Assembly: GCA_029379385.1 (NCBI GenBank) | Contig: CM055612.1 | Span: forward strand, 1,674,001-1,738,000 | Direction: 5' to 3' | DNA from: Quillaja saponaria | Taxonomy: Eukaryota > Streptophyta > Magnoliopsida > Fabales > Quillajaceae | DNA: 64,000 bases | Shown here: piece after piece, positions 1 through 12,258 of the stretch | Layout of the letters: every line of letters begins with the position of its first letter | How positions within the stretch are numbered: the first letter of the stretch is position 1 | The notes under the pieces: model-generated | The model's database searches: none | Told to the model about the DNA's origin: nothing | Seen by the model: only the letters and a program-made list of their open reading frames with translations | Position numbers and translations under genes: made by a program

Positions 1-667
1 CACCCAAACACTGTCTTCCTTCTTTCTCATCATTCACACCCTTAACACCAAAATAGCGTTTCCTACAAATCATTCTCAGAACAACGTTGAGTGTTAACTC
101 CCCAAACCATTGCTTCAGCTCCACTAAATATTGAGCCGACCCGTTATTTTTCTCGGCCCATAAACTATATATCTCTTTTGTGGATGTTTCAATTTCTGAG
201 ACACGAACTTGGCTTAAAAGTTGAATTCGACGATTGCAGAGTAACTCTGAATTAGCTATTTTGCGCATTTGACGCCAGTAAGGTCCATAAGATGCAAATC
301 CAAACATGGCGTAGTTGTAGCTTAAAAGTTTCGAGGCCAAGAGTTTGGGACGAGATGAAACCGCTTCGTCGTTGGTGGTAAAGCATTCCTTAGCAATCTT
401 CCAATTGCTCACAACCACAGCAGGGTGCACACCAAGCTTAATTGTAAAAAATGGTCCATATTTGTCAGCCATGGCTCCCAAAGTTATGTGGGGTAGTTGT
501 GCACCTCTTAACAGCGGAAGGTGACCAATTATTGGCCATGCTCCGCCACCTATGGGCGGAGCTTTTCTGGTCAAGTTGGATCTCCTCCTCCTCCATATCA
601 AAAGAAAGAAAGGGATGACAATGGAAACAAGTAAAGAAATGAGTCCAACTGCGGTACTAATATCCAT
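1..667 (-). CDS. CYP82-family cytochrome P450, exon 1, partial (runs off left edge)
   Basis: Haem-thiolate monooxygenase of the CYP82 family, expected to be anchored in the ER membrane; the substrate cannot be told. Read on the minus strand, the frame is open from the ATG at 667-665 to the window edge, about 222 codons. It has a hydrophobic N-terminal anchor, a basic stretch (RRRR), a proline-rich hinge ending WPIIGHLP, and the CYP82 signatures KYGPFFTIKLG, AKECFTTNDE, PYWRQMRK and LKQWFGELTLNVVLRM. The rest of exon 1 and all of exon 2, including I-helix and haem loop, lie outside the window. An in-frame ATG at 721-719 would add 18 residues; I prefer 667 because it lines up with the start of the neighbouring copy at 3018. 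It is the upstream-most member of a minus-strand CYP82 tandem array. No lesion is visible in the part seen. Confidence 0.85.
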   Translation of the reverse strand, partial: MDISTAVGLISLLVSIVIPFFLLIWRRRRSNLTRKAPPIGGGAWPIIGHLPLLRGAQLPHITLGAMADKYGPFFTIKLGVHPAVVVSNWKIAKECFTTNDEAVSSRPKLLASKLLSYNYAMFGFASYGPYWRQMRKIANSELLCNRRIQLLSQVRVSEIETSTKEIYSLWAEKNNGSAQYLVELKQWFGELTLNVVLRMICRKRYFGVKGVNDEKEGRQCLG

Positions 668-1302
668 CGGCACTAAAATGTTGAAACAAACTTGAAATGA
701 TGTCTCTGAAATTCGATCCATATGAAGAGAAAAATATCAAATTTTTTCTTTTTTAATGAAATTGCCAATTAGATAAAATAGATGCACTCACCCTATTATA
801 GCCTTTTCTTATCGAATGGACTGCACACCGCATTTGGAATCTTATCTAAAACTATTTTTTTCAGATGACAAATTCATATGTTAACAGACAATTTTTTATC
901 AATATTTAGTGATTAAAAAATAGAGATGACATGAATCAAGTCGGATTTAACTGGTTATACTAATTCATTCGAGTCAAGAATTTATATGTCTAAACGATTC
1001 ACAAGTCATTATTTAAAATTTGAATTGGGTTGATTTCGAATTAATTGATCGAGGAATAAGTATGTAAAGAGAAAAAAAATATACAAAATAAGCATAATTT
1101 AAATCACATTTAATAAATTAATTGAATTTTGACAATTTTAAAATTGGGACGATGTATGATTCCATCCACTTTCATGGATATCAAATGATTATGAGGTTGA
1201 ATATATATTAGTTGCAAATATCTTTTATATATTAATTCATACAAAACCGTAAGATCAACAAATTAGAAAGGGAAATATGGCCAATACAATATTCACACCA
1301 TT
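668..1302. other. CYP82 spacer, no gene seen
   Basis: AT-rich spacer between the 5' end of the leftmost CYP82 copy and the 3' end of the next. No coding region, RNA gene or mobile element could be supported. The first 150-200 bases should contain the promoter and leader of the minus-strand gene starting at 667, but no clear TATA box was singled out. Confidence 0.4.
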
Positions 1303-3039
1303 TCATAAAGCGGGGATGGCAATCCGAGGTTTAATCAAAACCTCAAGAGGGGTGGTTTTCTGGTTTATAAACCCAAATGTCTGATACATGTCAATTGGTT
1401 CACTTTGTGGGGTTGAGATTTCAATAAGTGTAGAAATGTAGCCAGAACTAATTAAACCAATTGAAGGCCAAAAGACATTCCAGGACACATTCTTCTACCA
1501 CTTCCAAAGGGAATCAATTCAAAATGCTGACCTCCAAGATCAACATCTTTGTGGGTAGTGAGGAACCTCTCTGGCTTGAACTCGAATGGATCTGACCAGA
1601 TACTTGGGTCTGTTTGAATCTTCCACAGGTTTGTGATTAGTCGAGTGCCTTTTGGGATGTAGAATCCACCTATAGTGCAGTCATCAATGAACTCACGAGG
1701 CCCTGAGACCGGTGCTGACAGGGTACAACCTTAGTGTTTCTTTAATTATGGCTTGGATATACACTAACTTATTCAGATCCGACTCATTCAGAAATCTGTC
1801 TTTTCCGACTTGAATATCCAATTCTTCTTGTGCCTTTTTCAGAACATTGTGGTGGTTTAACAACAGGGACATCGACCATATAAGGGTAACCGCGCTGGTG
1901 TCATTGCCCCCTGCAATCATACTCTGCAAAATCACACTTCGTATGAGAATCAAGATGGATGCCTCATTGCAATGTGCAAAGTCACAACTAAAAAACACTC
2001 ACAGTCTAATTATTGGACGTGTCAAATTAAACGAAAAGTTAATATATATATATATGTTATGTAGTGATACCAGGACAGTTGCTTTGATGATAGTGTGAGC
2101 ATCAAATCCATGGAGCTCTTTGCTGTCGAAAATTGAAAGCATGGCATCCATTAAGTCCTGGTCATCTTCAACCACCACGCCTGAAGCTCTTGTATGCCTA
2201 TGCTCCTCTAACCACTGGCTTAAAATACGGTCTAATTCTCTAGCAGTTTTCTTCATAGTCTTCTCATGGCCGCCCAAATCCAACAATCCAATACAAGGTA
2301 TGGCATCCGAAGCCACAAAAAGACCCAACAAATGAATTAACTCCCTTATGGCCTTCAAACACCTCTCTGCCTCTTTCACTTCCCTCGCACCCTTAACACC
2401 AAAACATCGTTTACCACAAACCATTCTGAGAACAACATTGAGTGTTAACTTCGAAAACCATTGCTTTAGCTCCACCAAAAATTGACACGACCAGTTGTTC
2501 TTTTGGTCCCAATCTTTGTATAACTCTTTTGTAGAGGTTTCAACTTCGGAGACTCGAACACGGCTTAAAAGTTGGATTCGGCGGGTGGAGAGAAACTCTA
2601 ATTTAGAGATTTTGCGCATTTCACGCCAGTAAGGTCCATAGGGTGAAAACCCAAACATGGCGTAGTTGAAGCCCAACACCACCTGTTTGTGACGAGAAGA
2701 TACAGCTTCATCGTTAGTGGTGTAGCATTCTTTAGTTATTTTCCAATCGCTGACCACCAGAGCTGGGTTTACACCAATTTTGATTGTAAAAATGGGTCCA
2801 GATTTGTCAGCCATGACTCCCAAAGTTACATGGGGATGTTTTGAACCACTTAACAGAGGGAGGTGACCAATTATTGGCCATGCACCAGCAGCTACAAGTG
2901 GTGTTTTGCCCTTGGGATTAACTAATTTGGACCTCCAAATGAAGAGAAAGAAAGAGATGGCAAATAAAGAAATGAGTCCGATTGTGATAGTGTTTAAGCT
3001 AGGGGTAAGGAAATCCATCTCCATACCAAACTTTACCAC
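1303..3039 (-). pseudogene. CYP82-family P450 pseudogene (frameshift and stop in exon 2)
   Basis: Full-length CYP82 relic with the family's single-intron layout. Exon 1 spans 2071-3039 (ATG at 3039, or in-frame ATGs at 3024 and 3018; MDFLTPSLN at 3018 looks the most family-like). The intron is 1924-2070 with GT and AG ends. Exon 2 spans 1303-1923. Exon 1 is open and carries anchor, hinge, AKECYTTNDE-like block and PYWREMRK. Exon 2 starts well ([14 protein letters not shown]-helix, KETLRLYP) but has about one extra base near 1705-1722, so the frame ends in RAS-stop. In the next frame PERF and the haem loop [11 protein letters not shown] are still readable, then a TAA at 1452-1454 and another frame change precede the C-terminal ORF. 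At least three lesions make a working P450 very unlikely. The intact relative is at 4505-6295. Confidence 0.88.
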
Positions 3040-3647
3040 TAGGCTATTATTTGAAGTGCCACTAAAGTCTTATATTAAACTATATGTATGATTATCCGAA
3101 TGTTTAAAATATTGATCTAATTCAGAATAACTAGTTAAATACGATCTAATTTTATAATTTGTATTTATTTGATCCAAGTAAGTCGAACAAGATATCTATT
3201 TTAGAGTACTTAGTCAAATATAATTTGAATTTATAATTGTGTATCTATTTGATCTAAATAAACCGAACGGAAAAATATATGTGAAGAGTTTGGAAAGGGA
3301 TATATGTGTACTAGTACTGCTTTGATTAATTACGAGTGCGTACATGAAAACAAAAATAATGGTGTAATATGTTTTGTTTTTTAGGAAATAGGAGGTGAAC
3401 TGGAAAATGTGAGTCCATTGTTATCTTCTAACTCTTTTTGTCATGAACTAAATATGTAGTAATGTAGACAATAGAAGTGGCAAATCATTGGTGTCACTTT
3501 AATTTGAAGGAAAGCAGAAAAGGAGATATCTCAAGTTTGATTTGACTACTACTAATTTTCTAGTAAATATCTCGAGTTTTGATTCTTGGTAGGGAACAAA
3601 CAAATGAGATTTTATGTCTTGGACTTTAATTCAACCAAAACATGGCC
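3040..3647. other. CYP82 spacer, no gene seen
   Basis: AT-rich spacer between the pseudogene start at 3039 and the small CYP82 fragment. It would include the former promoter of the pseudogene. Nothing else could be supported. Confidence 0.4.
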
Positions 3648-3893
3648 TCATTCGATCTTTTCCTGGGCCCAAAGTTTGTACAGCTGCAAGTGACCTATTA
3701 TTGGCCATCCACAGCCGACTACTGGTGGTTTTCTTTTGTTAGCTACTTTGGACCTGTGTAACCGGAAGACGAAGGCGGAAAGGTAGATTACGCAAACGAA
3801 TCCGGCTGTTATGGTGTTTAAGTAAGAAAGAAGGAGAGCCATCTCAAGTAGAGCCATGTATAGAGGAAAGGACGCTTGTAATTTGTAAAGCAT
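3648..3893 (-). pseudogene. CYP82 N-terminal fragment with internal deletion
   Basis: An 81-codon reading frame. Residues up to about 68 are the CYP82 membrane anchor, basic patch and proline-rich hinge (KRKPPVVGCGWPIIGHLQL). The frame then jumps straight to LYKLWAQEK, which in intact copies lies roughly 120 residues further on, and stops. A deletion has therefore fused the hinge to the C/D-helix region and removed everything beyond it, including I-helix and haem loop. It is a dead fragment sitting between a CYP82 pseudogene and an intact CYP82 gene. The segment just upstream of it (3968-4290) recurs at 9945-10262, suggesting it was once the 5' end of a duplicated block. Confidence 0.85.
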
Positions 3894-3967
3894 GCATGAT
3901 ATTTATAGTTTTATACTAATTACAAAATTTACTATGCTAGCTATTACAGTACTAGAAACATGCAAAT

Positions 3968-4290
3968 TATAATTTGTTAAGATTTGCTAAAAAGCGCGAA
4001 TATTTGATCTAGTTAGAGAAAGGCGGCCTAATAAAACGTAATGGGTCATGGCCCACATTTTCCATAGAGTGCGTGATTATATTAAAATAATCCAAGCAAA
4101 CATCAATAAAAAATACCATGCATGTGGAGCAAGAGTGAAGTTTTAAATGGGGTCAAGCATGTATAACTAGGGTTGGATTTAAATCAAATAATTTGAATTT
4201 GATTTTATTATTTAATTTAACTTTATTCAAATCAAATACAAACACAAATTATTATAGATTACATGTTTAAATTCAAATATTGTAATATTC
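3968..4290. repeat. Dispersed direct repeat, copy 1 (partner 9945-10262)
   Basis: About 320 bases, visibly related to 9945-10262 in the same orientation. Shared landmarks in the same order include GCTAAAAAGCG, TAATGGG(T/C)CATGGCCCACAT, CATGCATGTGGAGCAAGAG and AACTAGGG(T/C)TGGATTTAAATC. An AT-rich tail of ATTTGAATTT-type words follows in both. Each copy lies upstream (on the minus strand) of a CYP82 copy, so a duplicated flank is the simplest reading, though a dispersed MITE-like element is possible. Confidence 0.8.
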
Positions 4291-4504
4291 GATATAGAAT
4301 CTTTGAAATTATGAGGTTTTTACGAATGATATCAATAAATTTACACTTTTAAATTATTTTAATTTATTTACACAAATAATTAATTATGATACGTATTAAA
4401 AAAAATTAATTATATATAGTGTTAACCCACTTGCATGTTATTTTATTCATGTTGAAAAGACATTTACAAGAGGAAATTAATCAAAGCATAAACAACCACT
4501 ATGA

Positions 4505-6295
4505 TCATGTTGATTTGTAGAGATAAGGAGACAAGCGTGGTTTGACTAAAACTTCAAGTGGGGTGGTTTTAATGTTTGTTAATCCAAACGTAGCCCTCAT
4601 GTCCACAGCTGCATCCGAAGGGGTTGTGACGTCAAAAGTTTGCAACAAACTAGCGAGTGCCACGTGTGTCATTTGAATAGCAAAAGAGATTCCAGGACAA
4701 GCCCTTCTTCCACCACCGAAGGGTATCAGCTCAAAACATTGACCTCTAACGTCAAAATCTTTATGGGTGTTGAGGAACCTTTCGGGCTTGAACTCTAACG
4801 GGTCGGACCATACACGTGGATCTGTTTGTATCTTCCATAGGTTCACTAATAAACGAGTGCCAGCTGGAACATAGTAGCCACCTACTGTGCAGTCCTCAGC
4901 AAACTCACGCGGTCCTGAGAGTGGTCCAGCAGGGTATAGCCGTAGAGTTTCTTTGACTATAGCTTGAAGGTAGACTAAGTTGCTAATATCTGATTCGTTA
5001 ACTAGTCTTCCCTTGCCTACGTGGAGGTCCAACTCATCTTGGGCTTTCTTTAAAGCATTGGGATTATTCAGCAACAGAGAGAGTGCCCAAACTAGAGTAA
5101 CCGATGTAGTATCAGCAGCACCTACAATTATAGTCTGCAAAATTGCAATATCAGCACTCAAACAAGTTTTTAATCTTACTTCATTTATTTTAGAAAGTAT
5201 GTTCCGTGTACTCAAACTCTAATAGATTAATTAGCAAGCACCCCATTAGAATGGAAATTGAAAAAATGAATTGAGAATACATACCAAGCATGTAGCTTTA
5301 ATCACAGTCTCAACATCATAACCAGCAAGATCAGGGGAGTCGTCACTTTCAAAGATAGATAGCATAACATCCATGAAGTCATGCTCTGTTTTAGGCTGAT
5401 CGCCAGAGCAATTCTCTCTTCTTCGGCGATGTTCTTCTAACCATTCCCAGATTATGCTGTCCAAATCCTTTGCTGTCTTTTTCATGGCCTTCACATACCC
5501 TCCCAAATCAAGCCACCCAAGAAAAGGTATTGCATCCCGCAACAGAAACTGTCCTGTCAAATGGAAAAATTCTCTAAAGGCCTTCTGGCACCTCCTTGCC
5601 TCTGTTTTCTCATTGCTCAGATCAGAATTGGCTCCGTAGTATCTCTTGCTAGCAACCATTCGAAGAATCACGTTGAAATTTATGTCCCCGAACCAGTTTT
5701 TCATATTTTCGACCAACACATAGCCTGATCCATCTTGTCTCTTGGTCCAATCCTTGTATAGCTCTATCAAAGAGCTTTCTACCTCGGATTCTCTAACATG
5801 TTTGAGTAATTCAAGCCTGCGATTAGATAGTAACTCTGAGGCTGTTATCTTACGCAGGTCACGCCAATAATCACCGTAAGGGGAAAACCCAAAATTGGCA
5901 TAGTTGTTGCCCAGAAGTTCACCTCCCGTGAACTTTGGACGGGAGGAGATTATGACATCATGGGTGGTGAAGCACTCCTTGGCCAATTCCCAACTACTCA
6001 CCACAATAGCTGGATGGACACCAATTCTGATGCTGAAAACTGGTCCATACTTGTCAGCCAAGGCACCCAAGGTTATGTGGGGGAGTTGGGAACCACCTAA
6101 AAGGGGGAGATGACCGATCACAGGCCATCCACCGGAAGCTTCTGGGGCTTTTCGAGCGCCATCTGCTCTTGGCCTCCTAAGAAAGTAGAAGAAAAAGAAG
6201 ACTATGGCAGCCAGTCCAGCAGTGGCCACATTCAGATATTGGAAGGAAGTCATTGCAACAATAATGTAACCTGCTGAAGCGAACTCTATGTCCAA
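4505..6295 (-). CDS. CYP82-family cytochrome P450 (intact)
   Basis: The one complete open CYP82 gene here. Exon 1 is 5285-6295, the intron 5135-5284 (GTATGT to TGCAG), exon 2 4505-5134, joined in phase 0 as KATCL/TIIVG. The product is 546 residues from ATG 6295, or 532 from the in-frame Met15, nearer the usual 520-530. It has an N-terminal anchor ([11 protein letters not shown]), basic RRPR, hinge [10 protein letters not shown], oxygen-binding I-helix GAADTTS (about 342-348), ExxR KETLR, FKPERF and haem loop [11 protein letters not shown] with the axial cysteine at about residue 483. CYP82 enzymes are ER monooxygenases of specialised metabolism (phenylpropanoids, flavonoids, terpenoids, alkaloids); the substrate is not deducible. 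All motifs are intact. It sits among three damaged paralogues on the same strand, so it is probably the active survivor of the array. Confidence 0.92.
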
Positions 6296-6608
6296 GTGAA
6301 ATTAATATGTGGCAACTCAAGGAATGCAATAACAGGATTCTCTCTCTTTCTCTATCAAGCAAACACATGAATAAAAAAAAAAAGGTCGGGGCAAGACAAT
6401 TTGTTTTTAATGAAAACGACAAAGAAATAAATGTACTTTATTATACTAATCTCTGACCATCGTGTTCATGGATAAGCTTTGGATTTTTATTCAAACTCTT
6501 TGAATGGAAGCGACAAACTAGTATTTCAAGCCCATTCACAAATTCCCATTTATTTGCCACGCTTACAAGTTACTTAATTCAGATCCTTATCTTCCTAGAA
6601 AACAAACT

Positions 6609-8504
6609 TCAACAGTCATATAGATAGGCAGAAAGGCGTGGGGTCAGAAGGACCTCTAGTGGAATTGCCTTAGGTATAGTTAAACCTGAGCTCTCGGTCA
6701 TGTCAACAGGCTGATCAGATGGAGTTGCAAATTCAAATGATTGAAGCAGACGAGCAAGTGTCAAGTGAAGAACTTGGAGCGCAAATGACACCCCCGGGCA
6801 TGACCGCCTGCCAGAACCAAAAGGAATAAGTTCGAAGTCTTGGCCTCTAACATCAACATGTGCATGGCTTGTGAGAAACCTTTCAGGTCGAAAAGAAGAT
6901 GGATCCGTCCAAATCCGAGGATCCCTGTGTATCTTCCATATGTTCACCACCAAGCGAGTGCCAGCTGGGACATCATAGCCAGCTACAATACAATCTTCCA
7001 GTGCTTCCCTTGGTCCTAACAGGGGACCAGCTGGGTACAGACGGAGTGTTTCCTTGATAATGGCTTGAAGATATACGAGTTTTTTAATGTCTGATTCCTC
7101 AACTTGCCGATCTCTACCTACATGAAGGTTTAACTCTTCTTGTGCCTTCTTCAACATATGGCGATTGTTCAGGAGTAAAGAGATGGCCCATGTCAGCGTG
7201 CCTGCCGTGGTGTCACTGCCACCAAGAATTAGAGCCTGCATTATGTTTTATAATAAATAATAATGTTAATAATCTAACAGATCTAAAAATAAACTATACA
7301 ATAGGTTGGCATCATATGTAAGGAACATATGAAATGAATTTTTCAGAATCAACCATTACAAATATACCACTCATCCAAGTTTATGCTATTCCTAACTCCT
7401 AGGACAGTAAGTTGCCCGTTTTGAGACAGTTTGCTCAACTGGAGCCCCTAGTGATCAACCCAATTAGCTTCACTGAGCCAAACAACAATTAGAAGTGTAA
7501 CGTACGTTCCTTTACATGCAACGTACCAGACAGGTAGACTTGATGCTAGTGTCTGCATCATGCTGGAAATTTGAGAGGTGACCCTCCTCTTTAAGCGACA
7601 ACATTACGTCAATGAAATCCTGATCACCCTCAGCCTTAACAACCCCATTAACTCTTAATTTTCGATGCTCCTCCAGCCAGCCTTCAAGTATAGCATCCAA
7701 CTCCTTGGCTGTCTTCTTCATTGCTCTCTCACGTCCCTGCAAATCCAACCACCAAAGAAATGGAAGCGCATCCGAAACCACAAAAATGCCAATCAGATGA
7801 AAGAATTGACTGATTGCCTTCTGGCACCGCCTTGCCTCATCATCTTCACAGGAAGCTGAGGTACCAAAATAACGTTTTCCTGCTACCATTCTGACCACCA
7901 CATTGAGCGTCAATTCCTCCAACCATCGGTTAAGCTCAACAAGCACAGAGTGTGCCTTACTCTGGACCCATAAATTGTAGAGGTCCCTTATACCCATGCC
8001 CAGTTCAGAAACCCTGACATGCTTAAGAATATCAAGCCGGCGGCTTGAAAGAAGTTCAACAGTTGCAAGCTTTCGCATCTCACGCCAGAAGGGGCTATAA
8101 GGTGCAAAACCAAACACTGCATAGTTGTAACCCATATGCTATGCAGCAACAGTAGTTGGACGTGAAGCAAGTGCTTTGTCATTATTTGTGAAGCATTCCT
8201 TTGCTACTTCCCAACTACTCACCACAAATGCTTGGCGACTGCCAAGCCATATATTGAATGCCGGCCCATGCTTATCAGCCATTGCTCCCAGTGTTCTATA
8301 GAGGAGCTGATCACCACCACCCAGAAGATGGAGATGACCAACAATGGGCCAAGCACCAGCCAGTAGAGGAGCCTGTCTACTCTTCCGACCCCCATTACTT
8401 TTTGTCTTTCCAAGTAGCACGTAGTATAGAAAGATCAAGGAGGCAAAAAACGCAAGAAAAGTCATTTGTGAAGGAGTATCCATTGTTAACAAAGAAATGC
8501 ACAC
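6609..8504 (-). pseudogene. CYP82-family P450 with a single nonsense codon
   Basis: Exon 1 is 7527-8504, the intron 7236-7526 (GTACGT to TGCAG), exon 2 6609-7235, joined in phase 0 (KSTCL/ALILGG). Except for one codon the whole gene is open, about 534 codons from ATG 8504 or 527 from Met8. It carries anchor, hinge GAWPIVGHLHLL, I-helix [21 protein letters not shown] and haem loop PFGSGRRSCPG. Codon 122 is TAG (bases 8139-8141) between TVAA and HMGYNYAVFGF; CYP82 relatives commonly have lysine there, so a single AAG-to-TAG change explains it. Translation would stop before every catalytic motif. The damage looks very young: a segregating null allele or a base-call error is as likely as a fixed pseudogene. 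Confidence 0.9.
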
Positions 8505-8953
8505 AGATACAGATTAAGTTCTATCAATTTATATGTCAAAATTCCAAGACAATTCAACAAAAGTGGCATGGGCCATGCCAAAGCTTAATAGTTTCTGGCA
8601 AGAAGCACGGCTTCCCCTTACATTCTTGTCTATACACACCAGCACAAAATTTAATATCATGCTAAAGAGGGATGGATCATGTCACTCAACTAATCTTCAA
8701 CATAAGCTACTCTCAAGTCATAAACTTATTCAGAAATTAAATATGATAATAGGACACATATAAGTTGACCAAGACTCATCAAAAAAGCTCCAGACTCCTT
8801 ATGCTTGTGCACCTACTTCTGGATGCATAGATCATGCCACATTGGCAGATGCACTATTATAATCCATCTCATAAAAAGAATTATTCACAGGTTTAATCGT
8901 TTAGAGCATAGTTTACTCAAAAGGATATGAATCTTTTTATGTTACTCTTTCCA

Positions 8954-9067
8954 ATTGGCTGTTTAATAACCACCCCTCATGAAATCACTCTATTGGCTGT
9001 CTAATAACCACCCCTTATGGAATCAGTTTATTGGCTGTTTAATAACCACCCCTCATGAAATCAGTCT
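8954..9067. repeat. Tandem repeat, 3 x 38 bp
   Basis: Three head-to-tail units of 38 bases at 8954-8991, 8992-9029 and 9030-9067. Each begins ATTGGCTGT and contains TAATAACCACCCCT; units differ at only a few positions. ATTGG is a CCAAT-box core in reverse, so the array repeats that word three times. It lies about 450 bases upstream of the CYP82 copy that starts at 8504 on the minus strand. Confidence 0.95.
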
Positions 9068-9944
9068 ATGGTTTGTGTGTTTAAGGGAAACTATAGACAT
9101 AAATAAGCTATAGGAAACCTAAGGAACGTTCCTATCTTCCTACAGATGGACCTTATATAAGATTGAACTAAACAGTATCACGGAAAAATAAGAGAGGCAA
9201 ACCATTTACAAAATCAAACATGGACAGGACAATTCTTCTACCATAAATTTACTAGTCTCTATTTTAGTATCATTGATTGCCCTCACAACCAATACTTAAA
9301 GAAAATGTAACTAGACCAGCCTGTTGCACATGCTTATAGTATAACAAAACCTTGAAAATGTTTCATTTCTCGTTTAAAATTTTGGGACTAGTGATGAATA
9401 AACAATCAGAAGCACTACTGGAGGACCAGAAGCAAAATACGCTACCCCATTTGGGACCACAAAAATACCACTTGACAAAGATATGCAGCATTACTAGACA
9501 ACAACTTTCTTGATCAGATTATTCTTCTCCTCTTGACCTTTTAGTCAACCAGTACAAAAAGGCTTTATGAAAATGTTAAAATTATGACTTAATTCTCTAT
9601 TTGAGAACCTCAAACCCCTATGGAAACCCAGAAAAACCAAAATTAAACCAAACACATAAAATAGGAGAAATGGATGAAACACAAGGTGTGCAGAGATGGA
9701 AAATCATTCTCCGAAATATAGGAAATTATGAAGAATGATAAATATTGGGGGAAAATTATGTTTGCACCTAAAATTTTCCGAATTGTCGGAGCGGAAAAAT
9801 TTGTTGTTGATGCTTCTCTGACGTAAACAACATTTTCCGGGAAACAGACAAGCACACAATAATGAAGCGCACCAACAATCTCAATTTCTCACAAGACTAG
9901 GTTTTCTTTTCCCTCTTTTCGTGTTGTGATATGAAGGAACCCAG

Positions 9945-10262
9945 ATTGCTAAAAAGCGCCAAAATTTGGTCTAGTCACGGCCCAATAAAATATAATGGGC
10001 CATGGCCCACATTTTCCATGGAGTGCGTGATTGTATTAAAATAACCCAGTCAAACATCAATTATAAATACCATGCATGTGGAGCAAGAGTGAAGTTTTTA
10101 AATAGGGTCATGCATGGATAACTAGGGCTGGATTTAAATCAAATAAATTAATATTTGAATTTAAATTTGATTTAATTATTTAATTTAATTTCATATTCAA
10201 ATTAAATATAAACACAAATTATTTTTAGAATATGAATTCAAATTCAAATAAATTTCTATAGT
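9945..10262. repeat. Dispersed direct repeat, copy 2 (partner 3968-4290)
   Basis: Same order of landmark words as 3968-4290, including TAATGGGCCATGGCCCACAT and CATGCATGTGGAGCAAGAG, followed by an AT-rich tail rich in TTTGAATT words. It lies about 1.4 kb upstream of the CYP82 copy starting at 8504. Confidence 0.8.
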
Positions 10263-12258
10263 TATTGTATTTATTTAATTTTAAAACTTTTTACTTTACC
10301 TGTTTACTAACCCTAACCATACTAGTGGTTAGCCTTAATATGATGTTGTTTTGTATTTAAGACTATTTGTAATTTTTTTTAATTCTTTTTTTGGTGATAT
10401 ATTGCAATTGTATGATGATACTTGTAAGTTGTGATGATGATTATATAATTTTAATATTCACATATTAACTGTAAAATTATTTAGTTTTATTTTATTCATA
10501 TTTTTACACATAAAATTTTTATATTAAAAACTCAAATATTTGTATTTGAATTCAAATTCTATCAAAATCCAATACTATATAAGGATAGATTATCTTGAGT
10601 TTGACATAATGCATGTATAAACAACCAATATAATTAGGAGATATTTTACAATAAATATTAGAACATCTGTTAACTCATGTATCATTAATTAGATATTTCA
10701 CAGTGAACCACTAACATCAAGTCAATATACTTATTCGTATTTTACACTAAAGGGCTTTGTCTACCTAGAGAACATTTCGTTAAATTGTTCGTAACTTTTG
10801 ATTAATATTTCAAAATCAATCGATGTTACTTCCACCGATTTGTGTATGTAAATTGCCTTTCATATTGAAAAGTCTTTCAATCAACTTGTAAGATAATTTG
10901 TTTAAATCAAGTTGAAATTTATTATTTTAACCGTTTCGGGTTGATTGTTTAAGTGAATTTGTTTTATTGTTTTTTCAAATGAGATTCATTGGGCTTATGA
11001 ACTATACAATGAGAAGTAGTTCTTTCCTTATACATAAACCTCTTATCCCAACCTATGATGGTTAGATTCGATTTCAAGTCCTTGGTATACACTAAAAAGA
11101 AATTTTACTGTTGAACTAACTTATACATTTTAAGTGAACTTTTTTTTCAAATATTGGGTTAAATTTATTTATCCCATATATATAAATGTATAGATTTTTT
11201 ATTTTTAAAAATTAAAAGAAATCAACTTATCTACCAATTCCATAAATAGGCACCTCAAACTACTTTTTAAGGAAAGCCAAAACTAAATTTTTTTCAATAA
11301 TTAATTAATTTTTTATCTTTAAAATATTATAAAAATATACACACATTTTCAACTTAAAAAAAAAAAAAAAAAAAAACACTCTTATATATACTAAGGCTGG
11401 TCTTGTATAGACATGTTTTTTTATCTTAAACTCGCGATGAGGCTAGTCTTACATATACTTTTTTCTTACAATCTTATATATACTAAGACCCTTACCTTTC
11501 CGTTCTCTCTTTAAGCAGCCCAGCAGTTGATTATATTGTGTAATGTAAAAATCTTTTTAAGATTTTTTGAATGAGTGTCTTAAGAGCACTTGATAAAATG
11601 TAATTAATATAGTTACTGAAATTTGAAACATTTTAAAAGTAGTAAATTATTTATTACACAACATTGAAATAATGGTCAATCACTGTAATAAATGTTACAA
11701 AATTTTTATATTTATTATCTTAACAAGTATCCTAAGAGCAGCCGTTAAAAAAATCATTCTAATATAATATCAAACCGACCCACTCACATAATAATAATAA
11801 TTATTTGGTAGTAACACTCGATTAAATTTTTAACAGGGTTCATATAATATTTATCATTGAATTACTTTACTTCAAAAAAAATATTTTCAATATATATATA
11901 ATCAATAAAAGTATTTACTATAATCTCATTTTTGGCTAATAATATGAGCACAAAACCACCCTTATTTTATTTCGTGATATCTCAAAAATCAGCCAAACTC
12001 CAATGGTCCTCTAAATAATTCCCAATATACAAAACTACAAATCGCGGTCCATGGACTGAAAATAGTTTCATGTTCCTCTTGAACCTTAAGTTTCGTTTTG
12101 ACAAAGACATGAAAGACAAGGTCCAGACATTCTTGGACATAAGCAAATGTTTGGTAGGGAATACCTATTATTCTCTTTTCCTTTATTCTTAATTTTTGTT
12201 GAGGCAAATTAAAAAGGCCAAGAAATTAAAAGAACATTACATTAATATATGTTAACGT

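Larger units (their letters stand above)
8505..12258. other. Long intergenic region, no gene supported
   Basis: Spacer between the CYP82 array and the KANADI gene. It holds a 38-base tandem repeat (8954-9067), the second copy of a dispersed repeat (9945-10262), an A-run near 11357-11378 and strongly AT-rich sequence from about 10140 to 11950. Short open frames here (for example 9643-9855 and 11989-12207, minus) show no recognisable protein signature. The left few hundred bases should include the leader and promoter of the CYP82 copy starting at 8504. Confidence 0.5.
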
